Shown here piece by piece: positions 6,729-14,316 of a stretch of 19,124 nt of DNA. Source of the DNA: Treponema sp. (GTDB taxonomy: Bacteria; Spirochaetota; Spirochaetia; Treponematales; Breznakiellaceae). The stretch covers positions 1-19,124 of the forward strand of contig JAISPY010000196.1 in the NCBI GenBank assembly GCA_031274565.1. The letters run 5' to 3'. Within the stretch, counting starts at the first letter, position 1, and each line of letters begins with the position of its first letter. The position numbers and the translations under genes were made by a program. The notes beneath the pieces were generated by a model that ran no database searches, had not been told where the DNA came from, and was given only the letters and a program-made list of their open reading frames with translations.

Positions 6729-7832
6729 CTAGGAATTGGTGAGGCCCAGTCCCACGGACTCCTCGGTTTCGCAGGCCGCAAGAAACCTATCCATCTGTGC
6801 ATCGGTTCCTATGCTCACCCGCAGATAATCCGCAATCCGGGGCTTATCGAAATGCCGTACCAAGATACCCCGTTCCCGCAAATCGGTGAAAAACTGAGCC
6901 CCCTTCCTGGTGGGGGAACGGATAAAGATGAAATTGCCCTGGGAGGGGATTACCTCATAACCCCGGTCCCGAAGGGCTGCGGAAACCCGGTTCCGGGTGG
7001 CAATCACCTTTTTGTTCACCCCGTCATAATAGGGGGCATCCCGCAGCGCTGCCTCAGCCCCTGCCTGGGCAAGCCGGTCCACGGTATAGGAGTTGAACGA
7101 ATCCCGCACCCGGCAGAGTCCATCTATGAGTTCCTCGCTACCAATGGCAAAGCCCACCCGCAGTCCTGCCAGGGAAGCGGCCTTAGAAAGGGTATGTACC
7201 GTGAGGAGGTTGGAATACTCAGACACCAGGGCCGCCATTTCTAGGTCCTCGCCGAAAGCGGCGTAGGCCTCGTCCACCAGTACCACCGTACCAGGGACCT
7301 GTCCATGCCAGCGCACCAGGGAAAGTAGATCGGTCCGGGGAAGCGCCCGGCCCGTGGGGGCATTGGGATTGGGGATGACCACCCCGCCTGCGGGTTTCTT
7401 ATACGCATCGATACGGATAGAAAAATCCAGGGCAAGCGGGACCGGGGCAAAAGGTATATCCCAGAGCCGTGCATAGACCGGGTAAAAGCTGTAGGTGATG
7501 TCCGGAAACAGGATGGGAAGGGCCTCGCGGCTCGATTCAAAGAACGCGGCAAAGGCAAAGGCCAAAACCTCGTCGGAACCGTTTCCCGCGAAGACCTGTT
7601 CCGGCCCCACCCCGTATCGCCGGGCAATCTCGCGCCGCAGTTCCGTACAGGCTGGGTCAGGATACAGTCGGAGGGTATCTCCAGTAGCCTTTTGTATGGC
7701 CTCAATGACCTTGGGGGAAGGGGGATAGGGGTTTTCATTGGTGTTGAGTTTGATAAAGACCTGGTCCCGGGGCTGTTCACCGGGAACGTAGGGAGACAGG
7801 GTCTTAACGCGATGATTCCAGTATACACTCAT
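6729..7832 (-). CDS. hisC: Histidinol-phosphate aminotransferase (PLP, class I/II fold)
   Basis: The 367-residue cytoplasmic PLP enzyme is expected to convert imidazole acetol phosphate plus glutamate to histidinol phosphate. Family landmarks are LNTNENPYPPSP near residue 29, GNGSDE (84-89), NPNAPTG (155-161), D187 in LVDEAYAAF, the Schiff-base Lys K217 in HTLSKAASLAGLRVG, and RVSIGT near the end. Length is normal for HisC. The start at 7832 is preferred over an in-frame ATG at 7880 because GGAGAG lies five bases upstream of it and the extra 16 residues lack family resemblance. It stands alone without other his genes, so a related role (for example aromatic amino-acid or phosphonate transamination, as in HisC paralogues) is possible. 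No clear promoter is seen, but a hairpin lies in its leader. Confidence 0.9.
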   Translation of the reverse strand: MSVYWNHRVKTLSPYVPGEQPRDQVFIKLNTNENPYPPSPKVIEAIQKATGDTLRLYPDPACTELRREIARRYGVGPEQVFAGNGSDEVLAFAFAAFFESSREALPILFPDITYSFYPVYARLWDIPFAPVPLALDFSIRIDAYKKPAGGVVIPNPNAPTGRALPRTDLLSLVRWHGQVPGTVVLVDEAYAAFGEDLEMAALVSEYSNLLTVHTLSKAASLAGLRVGFAIGSEELIDGLCRVRDSFNSYTVDRLAQAGAEAALRDAPYYDGVNKKVIATRNRVSAALRDRGYEVIPSQGNFIFIRSPTRKGAQFFTDLRERGILVRHFDKPRIADYLRVSIGTDAQMDRFLAACETEESVGLGLTNS

Positions 7833-7872
7833 AGGTTCTCTCCAAGTAGTATTTTCCAAGTGGTCCTCAGCA

Positions 7873-7896
7873 TAGCCCACGGTTCTCTATGGGCTA
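7873..7896 (-). promoter_or_regulatory. Hairpin in the hisC leader
   Basis: TAGCCCA (7896-7890, minus) pairs perfectly with TGGGCTA (7879-7873) around a 10-base loop, 40 bases before the hisC start codon. No T run follows, so it is not a terminator. I see no T-box motif or His-rich leader peptide. Confidence 0.35.
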
Positions 7897-8053
7897 CCCG
7901 CAACCAGGATGACGCCCCGATAAAACCATGCGCTTATCTGGCATACCCAGACGAAGGTCCATAGGCGCGATGACCCAATTCCCGCATCAGCCTACGGCTT
8001 TTGAGCGTCGAGAACAGCTCCGCACTCAGCCTGGGTGTCGCAGCTCCAGGCGG

Positions 8054-8497
8054 CTAGGAAGTCCGATATATACCCGCTTCGGTTCGCATTTCAGATTCGC
8101 AGCGGGTCTTTCTTGGGTTCCGGGTTTTCTCTTTTTTCATTGCCGCTTTTTTTAGATTTTCATCTATGCGCAGTCGAATCACTTTTTTAAGTATATCCCA
8201 GGGAAGCGGCATATCCAGCGGGAATCGTAAGGTTCCCTTGCCGGTACGGTACGGGGCTAGTTCTTCCGTAAATCGCTCAATCACTGCTGGACCGGGAAAC
8301 AGGCTATAGTGATCCTTAAAAGCGGCAAAATAAACTAAATGACCGCTGAGATACCATGAAGGCATACCATAGGCTATCTTTTCCGTTGCCTCCGGCGCTT
8401 CCGCGGTAATATAATCCCGTATGGCCTGTATTGTTTTTTGTATATCCCGAGGGAATCCGGCCATATATGCGTCAACCGTCCGAGGAACTTCAGCCAT
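8054..8497 (-). CDS. DUF1801 (YdhG-like) protein
   Basis: This 147-residue soluble protein is of the DUF1801/YdhG family, which has a frataxin-like small fold; a relative in Bacillus has been proposed as an iron chaperone, but function is generally unproven. Family features are the N-terminal helix region (AYMAGFPRDIQKTIQAIRDY), the core AYGMPSW (42-48), LVYFAAFKDHYSLFP, and the closing GKGTLRFPLDMPLPWDILKK. The last 30 or so residues are a basic tail not typical of the family. GAGG lies about 10 bases upstream of the ATG, within the end of the preceding DUF1905 fragment's message. That gene's stop is 12 bases away, so the two are probably coupled in one minus-strand operon with the LiaF-like gene. 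Confidence 0.82.
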   Translation of the reverse strand: MAEVPRTVDAYMAGFPRDIQKTIQAIRDYITAEAPEATEKIAYGMPSWYLSGHLVYFAAFKDHYSLFPGPAVIERFTEELAPYRTGKGTLRFPLDMPLPWDILKKVIRLRIDENLKKAAMKKEKTRNPRKTRCESEMRTEAGIYRTS

Positions 8498-8509
8498 GAT
8501 ACCCCATCC

Positions 8510-8659
8510 TCACAATAAATATACCCTATTCCCGTTCTTGGAGGTTATGCGGCGCGTTCCAAACCGGGGTTTAACGTTAAAGGGTATTTCCCTATAAGCG
8601 GCGTCCCTATCAGGAACCTTCTTTATTATCGCTTCAAATGCGTATTGCTGAGTATCCAT
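8510..8659 (-). pseudogene. Truncated DUF1905 protein gene (49 codons)
   Basis: This short minus-strand ORF has ATG at 8659 and TGA at 8512-8510. Its sequence (FEAIIKKVPDRDAAYREIPF, then NVKPRFGTRR) matches the first half of the DUF1905 domain, whose usual pattern is an F-x-A start, the EIPFDV-like strand and a FG-x-x-R segment. Full domains are about 80-100 residues and end in a GDxV strand. Here the reading breaks off after NGNRVYLL, so it is a fragment or a naturally minimal form. It begins 10 bases after the stop of the LiaF-like gene and ends 12 bases before DUF1801, in the same direction. DUF1905 proteins are often found beside or fused to other small YdeI/DUF1801-type domains, which supports the identification. 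Confidence 0.6.
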
Positions 8660-8669
8660 GCGCTTTCTC

Positions 8670-9194
8670 TTAGGAGCTTATAATGGTTATACAGGAAAAC
8701 ACCGCTTTCCCCTGGATATATAATTCAGGAGTGTCATCACTCCCGTCACCCCCCTGCGTCAAGTTGGGGGGGATAAATACGCCTGAACATACCGGTACGA
8801 TGTGATTGATTATCTTTATAGGTTGCGAAACGATGATTTCCGTTAAGCCGCATAGAGCACTGACCTGTAGTACGGTTTTTCCCGGGGGGATCTGATCGAG
8901 CATGATTCGGTTGGCGCCGAAAATGCTTAGGTATTTTTCCTGTCTTCCCCTAACCGGATTTAGGTGGGAACTGCTCCATGAAAATACCGCCGCATGGGTA
9001 TTCCCCTGAGCCTTAGAAGGAATAGCATGAGGTTCTTGCAGGAGCTTTTCAGCCCTGGTGAGTTCGTTGGTGGTTTCGATCTTATTGATATATTCGACGA
9101 GCCGTTCATATTCGTCTATGCCGATTCCATTCTGAGCATAACGGTCGCTCAATTGCTTGATGAGCGCGTCTTTTTCTTTCTCCAGCGGTAGCAT
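8670..9194 (-). CDS. Small LiaF-like protein with DUF1707/SHOCT-type N-terminus
   Basis: This 174-residue protein has no membrane segment. The N-terminal 50 residues form a short helical module (EKEKDALIKQLSDRYAQNGI then IDEYERLVEYI) like DUF1707/SHOCT domains. From about residue 85 a repeating beta pattern (YLSIFGANRI, VSALCGLTEIIVSQ, VPVCSGVFIPPN) resembles the C-terminal domain of LiaF/YvqF cell-wall-stress proteins. Its partner is unknown; no LiaRS two-component genes are in view. The ATG at 9194 is chosen because the -10 box of a consensus promoter lies seven bases before it, which makes farther upstream starts (9206, 9266) impossible for that transcript. Translation would then be leaderless. 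It heads an operon with the DUF1905 fragment and DUF1801. Confidence 0.65.
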   Translation of the reverse strand: MLPLEKEKDALIKQLSDRYAQNGIGIDEYERLVEYINKIETTNELTRAEKLLQEPHAIPSKAQGNTHAAVFSWSSSHLNPVRGRQEKYLSIFGANRIMLDQIPPGKTVLQVSALCGLTEIIVSQPIKIINHIVPVCSGVFIPPNLTQGGDGSDDTPELYIQGKAVFSCITIISS

Positions 9195-9201
9195 GAACCC
9201 T

Positions 9202-9229
9202 ATCATACCACGGTGAGCCGGGTTGTCAA
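9202..9229 (-). promoter_or_regulatory. Consensus sigma-70-type promoter of the LiaF-like operon
   Basis: On the minus strand TTGACA (9229-9224), a 16-nt spacer and TATGAT (9207-9202) match the consensus at 11 of 12 positions. The expected start of transcription, about 9194-9196, coincides with the ATG at 9194. Confidence 0.8.
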
Positions 9230-9340
9230 TACGCAGCGCATCGGTTGGGGGGGAGGCGCACGGCATGATACGCGGTCCCCTCGAAATGGTTCTCTGGGTT
9301 TATCCTTGAGGTACAGGGGTACCCCGGCGTAAACAAGCGC

Positions 9341-9940
9341 TTAGGATGGGTCAGCGCCCTGAAGGGGATACTTTCGTTTTAAGGCTTCCCCCACTAAGGG
9401 GGGAACCATCCCGGAAACATCCCCCTGAAAGAACGCTAATTCCTTGACCGCCGAAGCGCGCAGCACAAAATACTGCGGATCCGTGGTCATAAATATGGTT
9501 TCGATCGTGGTATCCAAGGCCTTATTGATCATGGATAGCTCAAATTCATACGAAAAATCATCCGTCCCCCGGACTCCCCTGAGTATGATACGCAGATCTC
9601 GGGTTTGCATGAATTCCACGATCAAGGAATTCCAGATGAACACGGTCACATTGTGCTTATGCCGTACCAATTCCCGCATCAAAGCAACCCGTTCTGCCAC
9701 AGAAAACAGGTACTTCTTTTGCGGATTCTCCGCCACCACCACCAAGAGTTCATCAAAAAGAGAACTTGCCCGTTCAATAATATTAAGATGACCCAAAGTA
9801 GGAGGATCAAAAGACCCAGGGAAAACCGCCTTTAACATAACAGAAGCATAGACCAGTTCCCCCTCCGGGTCAATATTTTCTGTACTGGTGTCAAGACGCA
9901 ATAGAACTGTCCCCTTCCCCTTCGGTAGTCTATTCGCCAT
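9341..9940 (-). CDS. coaD: Pantetheine-phosphate adenylyltransferase, with N-terminal extension
   Basis: CoaD transfers AMP from ATP to 4'-phosphopantetheine, the penultimate step of coenzyme A synthesis. The catalytic core begins at residue 35 with AVFPGSFDPPTLGHLNII (the TxGH nucleotidyltransferase motif at 48-51). It continues with RGVRGTDDFSYEFELSMIN (substrate-binding R-G-x-R and E-x-x-x-x-x-N helix) and ends with RASAVKELAFFQGDVSGMVP, the counterpart of the usual ISSTxVRE loop. The core of 165 residues has normal length. The start at 9940 is supported by TGGAGG five bases upstream; the family-typical start at 9838 has no good ribosome binding site. The resulting 34-residue extension is unexplained. 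The gene is divergent from the BMP lipoprotein gene, with a weak possible -10 (TAGAAT, 9961-9956). Confidence 0.92.
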   Translation of the reverse strand: MANRLPKGKGTVLLRLDTSTENIDPEGELVYASVMLKAVFPGSFDPPTLGHLNIIERASSLFDELLVVVAENPQKKYLFSVAERVALMRELVRHKHNVTVFIWNSLIVEFMQTRDLRIILRGVRGTDDFSYEFELSMINKALDTTIETIFMTTDPQYFVLRASAVKELAFFQGDVSGMVPPLVGEALKRKYPLQGADPS

Positions 9941-10010
9941 TTTTCCTCCAGGCTTATTCTACGAAAAGGGGACATTGCTGCTGAAGGGCGACACGAGACA
10001 ATGCGTTCTC

Positions 10011-10039
10011 TTGACATACCCTTCCCGTTGTTTTACACT
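10011..10039 (+). promoter_or_regulatory. Promoter of the BMP lipoprotein gene
   Basis: TTGACA (10011-10016), a 17-nt spacer and TACACT (10034-10039). Transcription would begin near 10046, leaving a leader of about 27 nt that carries the AGGAG ribosome binding site. Confidence 0.75.
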
Positions 10040-10072
10040 GCCCCTATCCTTTTATATGTAGGTAGGAGTACC

Positions 10073-11167
10073 ATGAAGAACCTAACACTGAAGAAGCGGT
10101 TATCGAATCTTCTCTATTCGATGGTCCTTGGGGCCGTGAGTTTCGGCGCATTGGGCTGTAGCAAACAAGCCAGCCAGGAACAAGCTTCCCCGCAGCCCCA
10201 GGCAAGGGAGGCCGCAGGGTCTGCCCAGGTCATCAAGATCGCCCTTATCATCGAAAACACCATTGATGACAAGGGCTGGTGTCAAGCCATGTACGATGGT
10301 CTTGTCCAGGCCCGGAGTCAATTGCCCGGCCGTATCGAGTTCAGCTACAGTGAGAAGATGCTGCCGGTGGATGCGGGTTCTGCGGCCCGCCAATACGCTG
10401 CCCAGGGCTATAATGTCATCATCGGTCACGGGGCCCAATACAAGAACCTGATTCTGGAGATGGCTGAAGAATATCCCAACATCACGTTTGCCTTTGGGAC
10501 CAGTGCGGAGGTTGGGCCGGCCAACGTATTTACCTATATGCCGGAAAGTGAGGAAACCGGGTATCTCAACGGTGTCATTGCGGGTTTACTCACTAAGACG
10601 AATAACGTCGGCTACGTCGGTCCGGTGGATGGCGGGGACGCCGCCCGATATGGCCGGGGTTTTGTGCTGGGGGTCCAAAAAGTAAACCCCGCAGCCAAGA
10701 TCATGGTGGCCCATACGGGTTCCTTCTCAGACTTTGTCAAGGCCGGAGAAGTAGCCCATACCCAGATCCGTTCCGGGGCGGATATCCTGACCGGTGCAGC
10801 CCAGCAGGCCATTGGCGCACTCCGCGCGGTGAGCGATGATACCTACGGTGGCCAAGAGATCTACTGGGTGGGGCAGGATCTGGCCCAGTTAAGCACCCCT
10901 GAAGGGAACCTTAAGTGTATTGCCGCTTCCTCATACAACTACGCCGCCGTGATCCAGGGCATCGTACAGTTGTATGACACGGGAGTCCGGGGAGGCACGT
11001 GTATTCCCATGAATTTTTCCAATAACGGCTTTGTATTTGAGTACAACACCAACCTTTCCGACATAGTATCTAATGATATCCGGGCTGCGGTAGAGGAAGC
11101 TCTGGAGGGGTTCCGGAAGACGCCGAACACCATTAACTGGAATGGGGTAGATTATTCCACGTTATAA
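10073..11167 (+). CDS. BMP-family (TmpC/PnrA-like) nucleoside-binding lipoprotein
   Basis: This 364-residue periplasmic substrate-binding lipoprotein is of the Bmp/PnrA-like family (PF02608). A basic N-terminus and hydrophobic stretch end at GALGC (lipidated C29), a relaxed lipobox of the kind spirochaetes use. The mature part starts with IKIALIIENTIDDKGWCQAM and has the family's NVIIGHGAQYKNLI, FAFGTSAE, SEETGYLNGVIAGLLT, VGYVGPVDGG and YWVGQDL blocks. Characterised members bind purine nucleosides for ABC import. No ABC ATPase or permease gene lies beside it, so it would serve a transporter encoded elsewhere. The start at 10073 (rather than in-frame 10001) is set by the AGGAG four bases upstream, the promoter at 10011-10039 and the signal peptide. 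A probable terminator follows. Confidence 0.9.
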   Translation: MKNLTLKKRLSNLLYSMVLGAVSFGALGCSKQASQEQASPQPQAREAAGSAQVIKIALIIENTIDDKGWCQAMYDGLVQARSQLPGRIEFSYSEKMLPVDAGSAARQYAAQGYNVIIGHGAQYKNLILEMAEEYPNITFAFGTSAEVGPANVFTYMPESEETGYLNGVIAGLLTKTNNVGYVGPVDGGDAARYGRGFVLGVQKVNPAAKIMVAHTGSFSDFVKAGEVAHTQIRSGADILTGAAQQAIGALRAVSDDTYGGQEIYWVGQDLAQLSTPEGNLKCIAASSYNYAAVIQGIVQLYDTGVRGGTCIPMNFSNNGFVFEYNTNLSDIVSNDIRAAVEEALEGFRKTPNTINWNGVDYSTL

Positions 11168-11179
11168 TATTTTTTATTT

Positions 11180-11216
11180 GAGTCAGTTCCAACATAACCA
11201 ATTTTGGAACCAACTC
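11180..11216 (+). terminator. Probable terminator after the BMP gene
   Basis: GAGT(CA)GTTCCAA (11180-11192) pairs with TTGGAAC(CA)ACTC (11204-11216), an 11-bp stem with a 2x2 internal loop. Only a short AT-rich stretch (ATTTATAAAG) follows, so termination efficiency is uncertain. Confidence 0.45.
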
Positions 11217-11322
11217 ATTTATAAAGTAAAGAGCGAGAAAGCGGGAGAAGCATCGTAATTTCCGGTCCAGGCGGGGATAAGGATCCCTTCCTGGGCTTGC
11301 GTTTGTCTAGGACCAGGGGAGT

Positions 11323-14304
11323 ATGCACCGGATCATCGAAGTTCTCAGCGAAGCCATAGTTCATCCCTATATGCGTTTTGTGTTTCCCACGGAAATCGCC
11401 TGTTCACGCTGGATAGATCGGCTCTTACAATATTCAGGCTGCGGCACCCTGGCCCTGGAATCGTTTATGACCTGGGATACCTTCAAGACGGAGGTAGTGC
11501 GATCCCGGCGGCGGGATACTGAACCCATCCCTCCGGTTTTGCGGAAACTGTTCGTGAGCCGTCTCCTGGAGGAAAATGCGGCCCGGGTAAAAACCGGGGA
11601 CAAACCCTGGTTTTCGTCTCTGGTACCGGTGGAATATGCGTATATGGCCGGTTCCTTGTCGTCCTGGTTCACGGCCATGCTCCCCCAGCTTGGAGCCTGG
11701 TTTGAAAAAAAGACCGGTATCCCCCTTGCCCGGTGTACCGATGCAGGGAACCACTTTGAAGGATCCGATAGTACCGATCAGGATCTCTATACCCTCCTGC
11801 TCCGGTACCGGGAATTCCTTGCGGCCCACGGGTGTTTTGAGCCGGCCTGGGAAACCCCTTCCTTTGATACTATTGATACCCCGGGAATGCACTACCATAT
11901 CTTTTTCCCGGAGATTCTCCCGGATTGGACCGACTTTCAGGAGGCCCTGGAAACCAGCGAACAGGTTACGCTGATTCCGGTCCCTGCGGCTATACCCAAA
12001 CAGGCCCAGACGTTTTTCTATACCAATGCCCGGAGCGAGATTACCGCAGCGGCCCTGTTTATCCGTAACCTGGTAGAACACCACGGGATACCCTGGGAAT
12101 CCATCGCGGTGAGTATCCCTGATAGAGAACACTACGAACCATACCTACTGCGGGAATTTACGAACCGGAATATTCCCGTGGTACTTCACGGAGGAAAACC
12201 AGTGGTATCCTATCCGGGAGGCCAGCTTTTTCCAGCCATCGAGACCTGTGTTTCCCGTGGGTTTGCCTTTGATGCAATGGCCAATCTGCTTTTGAATACC
12301 CAGCTTCCCTGGAAGGATCCGGAAGCCATAGGCCAGCTCATTGCTTTTGGTATCACCCACAACTGCATCTGTTCTTGGAAAGAAAGGGAAGAAGCGGATC
12401 ATACCGTCATGGATGTATGGGAAGACGCCTTTGCCGCGGTTTCGGGCAGGCGGGAAGAACGGGCCCATGCCTGGTACCGGACGCTCAAAGCCGATCTCCA
12501 CGGCTTGTATACGGCCCCCTCTTTTGGGGAAGTCCTCCGGAGGTATGGGATTTTCCGGGAACATTGCTTGGATTGTTCTGATAGGGAACCCGGCCACTCT
12601 GAAACCCAGGCCCTGCTGGGACGGTGTTTGTCCGAACTCCGCGACTTAGTTGCCCTGGAAAAGGCCTTTCCTGAGGTCAAAATCTCCCGGCCCTTTGCGT
12701 TTTTTGTGGAACACCTCAAAGAAACTTCCTACCAGGCCCGGAAAACCGGCTCCGGGGTCCCGGTGCTTCCCTACCGGATCGCCGCCGCCGCGCCGTTTGA
12801 TTGGCATATTGTAATCGGCGCAACTCAAGGAGACCTTACCACGGTTTTTTCGCGGTTTGGTTTTTTACCCGCGGTTCAGCGAAACCAGTTGGGAGTCTGT
12901 GATAGGGATGTTTCCGGGGCCTATATCGACCTGTATACCCTGAACGGGCTGCAGGGGACGGCCTTTTTTTGCGCCCAACAAACCTTTTCAGGGTATGCCC
13001 TGCCCCATAGCCTACTTTCAGCCGCTGCAAAACCTCGGATACGGTACGAGGAAACCGCGGATGAACGGTTTGCTCAGGATCTGTTCCAGGCGGAACAGGA
13101 TTCTTATCAGGCTCCGGATCGCGCTGCAGCAGGGTTCCCCCGGTACCTTCACGGATCCCAGCAAGCGGGCTTTGCGGCGTGGCGCAGCCGGAGATCCCTG
13201 CCTGAACAAGGGGACTCAGGGGAGACCATGCGAAGCCCTCGGCTCCAGGAGGTGATTGCGGAGCGGTATGGTCAGGAAGGTTCCGGCGTATTACGGGTTT
13301 CCGCATCGGCATTGGAACCCTATTACCAGTGCGCCTTGCACTGGCTTTTCGCGGATGTCCTCGGTCTGGAACGGGTACGGATGGAGACCACCCTGATGGC
13401 GGAAAACGTGCTGGGTACAGTGTACCACCGGGTGCTGGATTGTTTTTTTAAAGGGGTGAAAGCCCAGGGGGGGGTCTTGGCGCAGGAGGTACCGGGAAAG
13501 TTCCCCGAGGCATACCGGATCCTGCTTGAGCAGAGCCTTACCAGGGTTTTTTCAGATCTTTCCCCAGGATCGGGGATATTCCAGGGGTTCACCTTGAGCG
13601 CCTTGACCATCCGGCTGCTGCAGGCCCAACGACGGGTGATACAGGAACAGATCGAACGGTTTCTGACCAGTTTTCTCCGGTACTTTAGGGGGTTTCGGGT
13701 TTTGGAGAGTGAAAAAAAACTCACCTATCACCAGCCAGGAGACCCGTACCTGCTGACCGGTACCATCGACTGTCTACTCGAAGATTTTCGGGATGATGCG
13801 GATACGATGGTATCCGCGGGAACCGGGGTCATTGTGGACTTTAAGTTGGTGCATACCCCCTCGCGATCGGCGTGTATCGGGAGAGGAACATCAGGGCTTG
13901 AACATTTCCAGCTTCCCCTGTACCTCATCCTGGCAGAAAAAAACGGAAGTCCCCCCATACACCGGGCGCTCTTTTTTAGCATTTTGCATGCCAAACCAGA
14001 GGTAGTCCTGGGGGTGATACAAGACCAGAGCGTACCAAACGGGAACGAGGGGAAAGGAGGGAAAAAAATTCCCTATCGGCAGGGGGATAGGATTGAGCGT
14101 ACCGACGCACCGGACGATCCCTTTCACCGTATCCTGGAGGAGTGTGAGCAGAAGGTCCGCCGGTATGCTTCAGACGCGCTTTCAGGGGAGTTTTCTACCT
14201 ACAGCGCCAGCGAAAAAAAATGCTACTCCTGTACTTGGCATACCCTGTGCCGAACCGGGTATGCGGTCGCGGGAACCCGGTTTCCGATCGGTGGGGGTTC
14301 CTGA
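11323..14304 (+). CDS. AddB-like PD-(D/E)XK nuclease subunit with Fe-S staple (RecB-type)
   Basis: This 993-residue protein is the likely partner of the following AddA gene in an end-resecting helicase-nuclease that processes double-strand breaks for RecA. The first 600 residues resemble a degenerate UvrD-type helicase of the AddB kind (RFVFPTEIACSRW near the start; SIAVSIPDREHYEPYLLREF near 255) with no Walker A. The C-terminal nuclease is clear: D816 (GTIDC), D839 and K841 (VDFK) and Q863 (EHFQLPLYL). Four cysteines, C670 (YYQCALHWL) and C967, C970, C976 (CYSCTWHTLC), match the [4Fe-4S] staple of AddB nucleases. The ATG at 11323 is only one base from AGGGGAG, but an upstream in-frame stop at 11308 excludes longer forms; AGGA at 11309-11312 may be the working site. 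The AddA gene starts 12 bases after its stop. Confidence 0.82.
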   Translation: MHRIIEVLSEAIVHPYMRFVFPTEIACSRWIDRLLQYSGCGTLALESFMTWDTFKTEVVRSRRRDTEPIPPVLRKLFVSRLLEENAARVKTGDKPWFSSLVPVEYAYMAGSLSSWFTAMLPQLGAWFEKKTGIPLARCTDAGNHFEGSDSTDQDLYTLLLRYREFLAAHGCFEPAWETPSFDTIDTPGMHYHIFFPEILPDWTDFQEALETSEQVTLIPVPAAIPKQAQTFFYTNARSEITAAALFIRNLVEHHGIPWESIAVSIPDREHYEPYLLREFTNRNIPVVLHGGKPVVSYPGGQLFPAIETCVSRGFAFDAMANLLLNTQLPWKDPEAIGQLIAFGITHNCICSWKEREEADHTVMDVWEDAFAAVSGRREERAHAWYRTLKADLHGLYTAPSFGEVLRRYGIFREHCLDCSDREPGHSETQALLGRCLSELRDLVALEKAFPEVKISRPFAFFVEHLKETSYQARKTGSGVPVLPYRIAAAAPFDWHIVIGATQGDLTTVFSRFGFLPAVQRNQLGVCDRDVSGAYIDLYTLNGLQGTAFFCAQQTFSGYALPHSLLSAAAKPRIRYEETADERFAQDLFQAEQDSYQAPDRAAAGFPRYLHGSQQAGFAAWRSRRSLPEQGDSGETMRSPRLQEVIAERYGQEGSGVLRVSASALEPYYQCALHWLFADVLGLERVRMETTLMAENVLGTVYHRVLDCFFKGVKAQGGVLAQEVPGKFPEAYRILLEQSLTRVFSDLSPGSGIFQGFTLSALTIRLLQAQRRVIQEQIERFLTSFLRYFRGFRVLESEKKLTYHQPGDPYLLTGTIDCLLEDFRDDADTMVSAGTGVIVDFKLVHTPSRSACIGRGTSGLEHFQLPLYLILAEKNGSPPIHRALFFSILHAKPEVVLGVIQDQSVPNGNEGKGGKKIPYRQGDRIERTDAPDDPFHRILEECEQKVRRYASDALSGEFSTYSASEKKCYSCTWHTLCRTGYAVAGTRFPIGGGS

Positions 14305-14316
14305 TGGAGGTTTCTG

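Noticed and set aside
7241..7828. 195-codon minus-strand ORF overlapping hisC in another frame
   Set aside because: The hisC frame carries all PLP-enzyme motifs; the alternative frame shows none.
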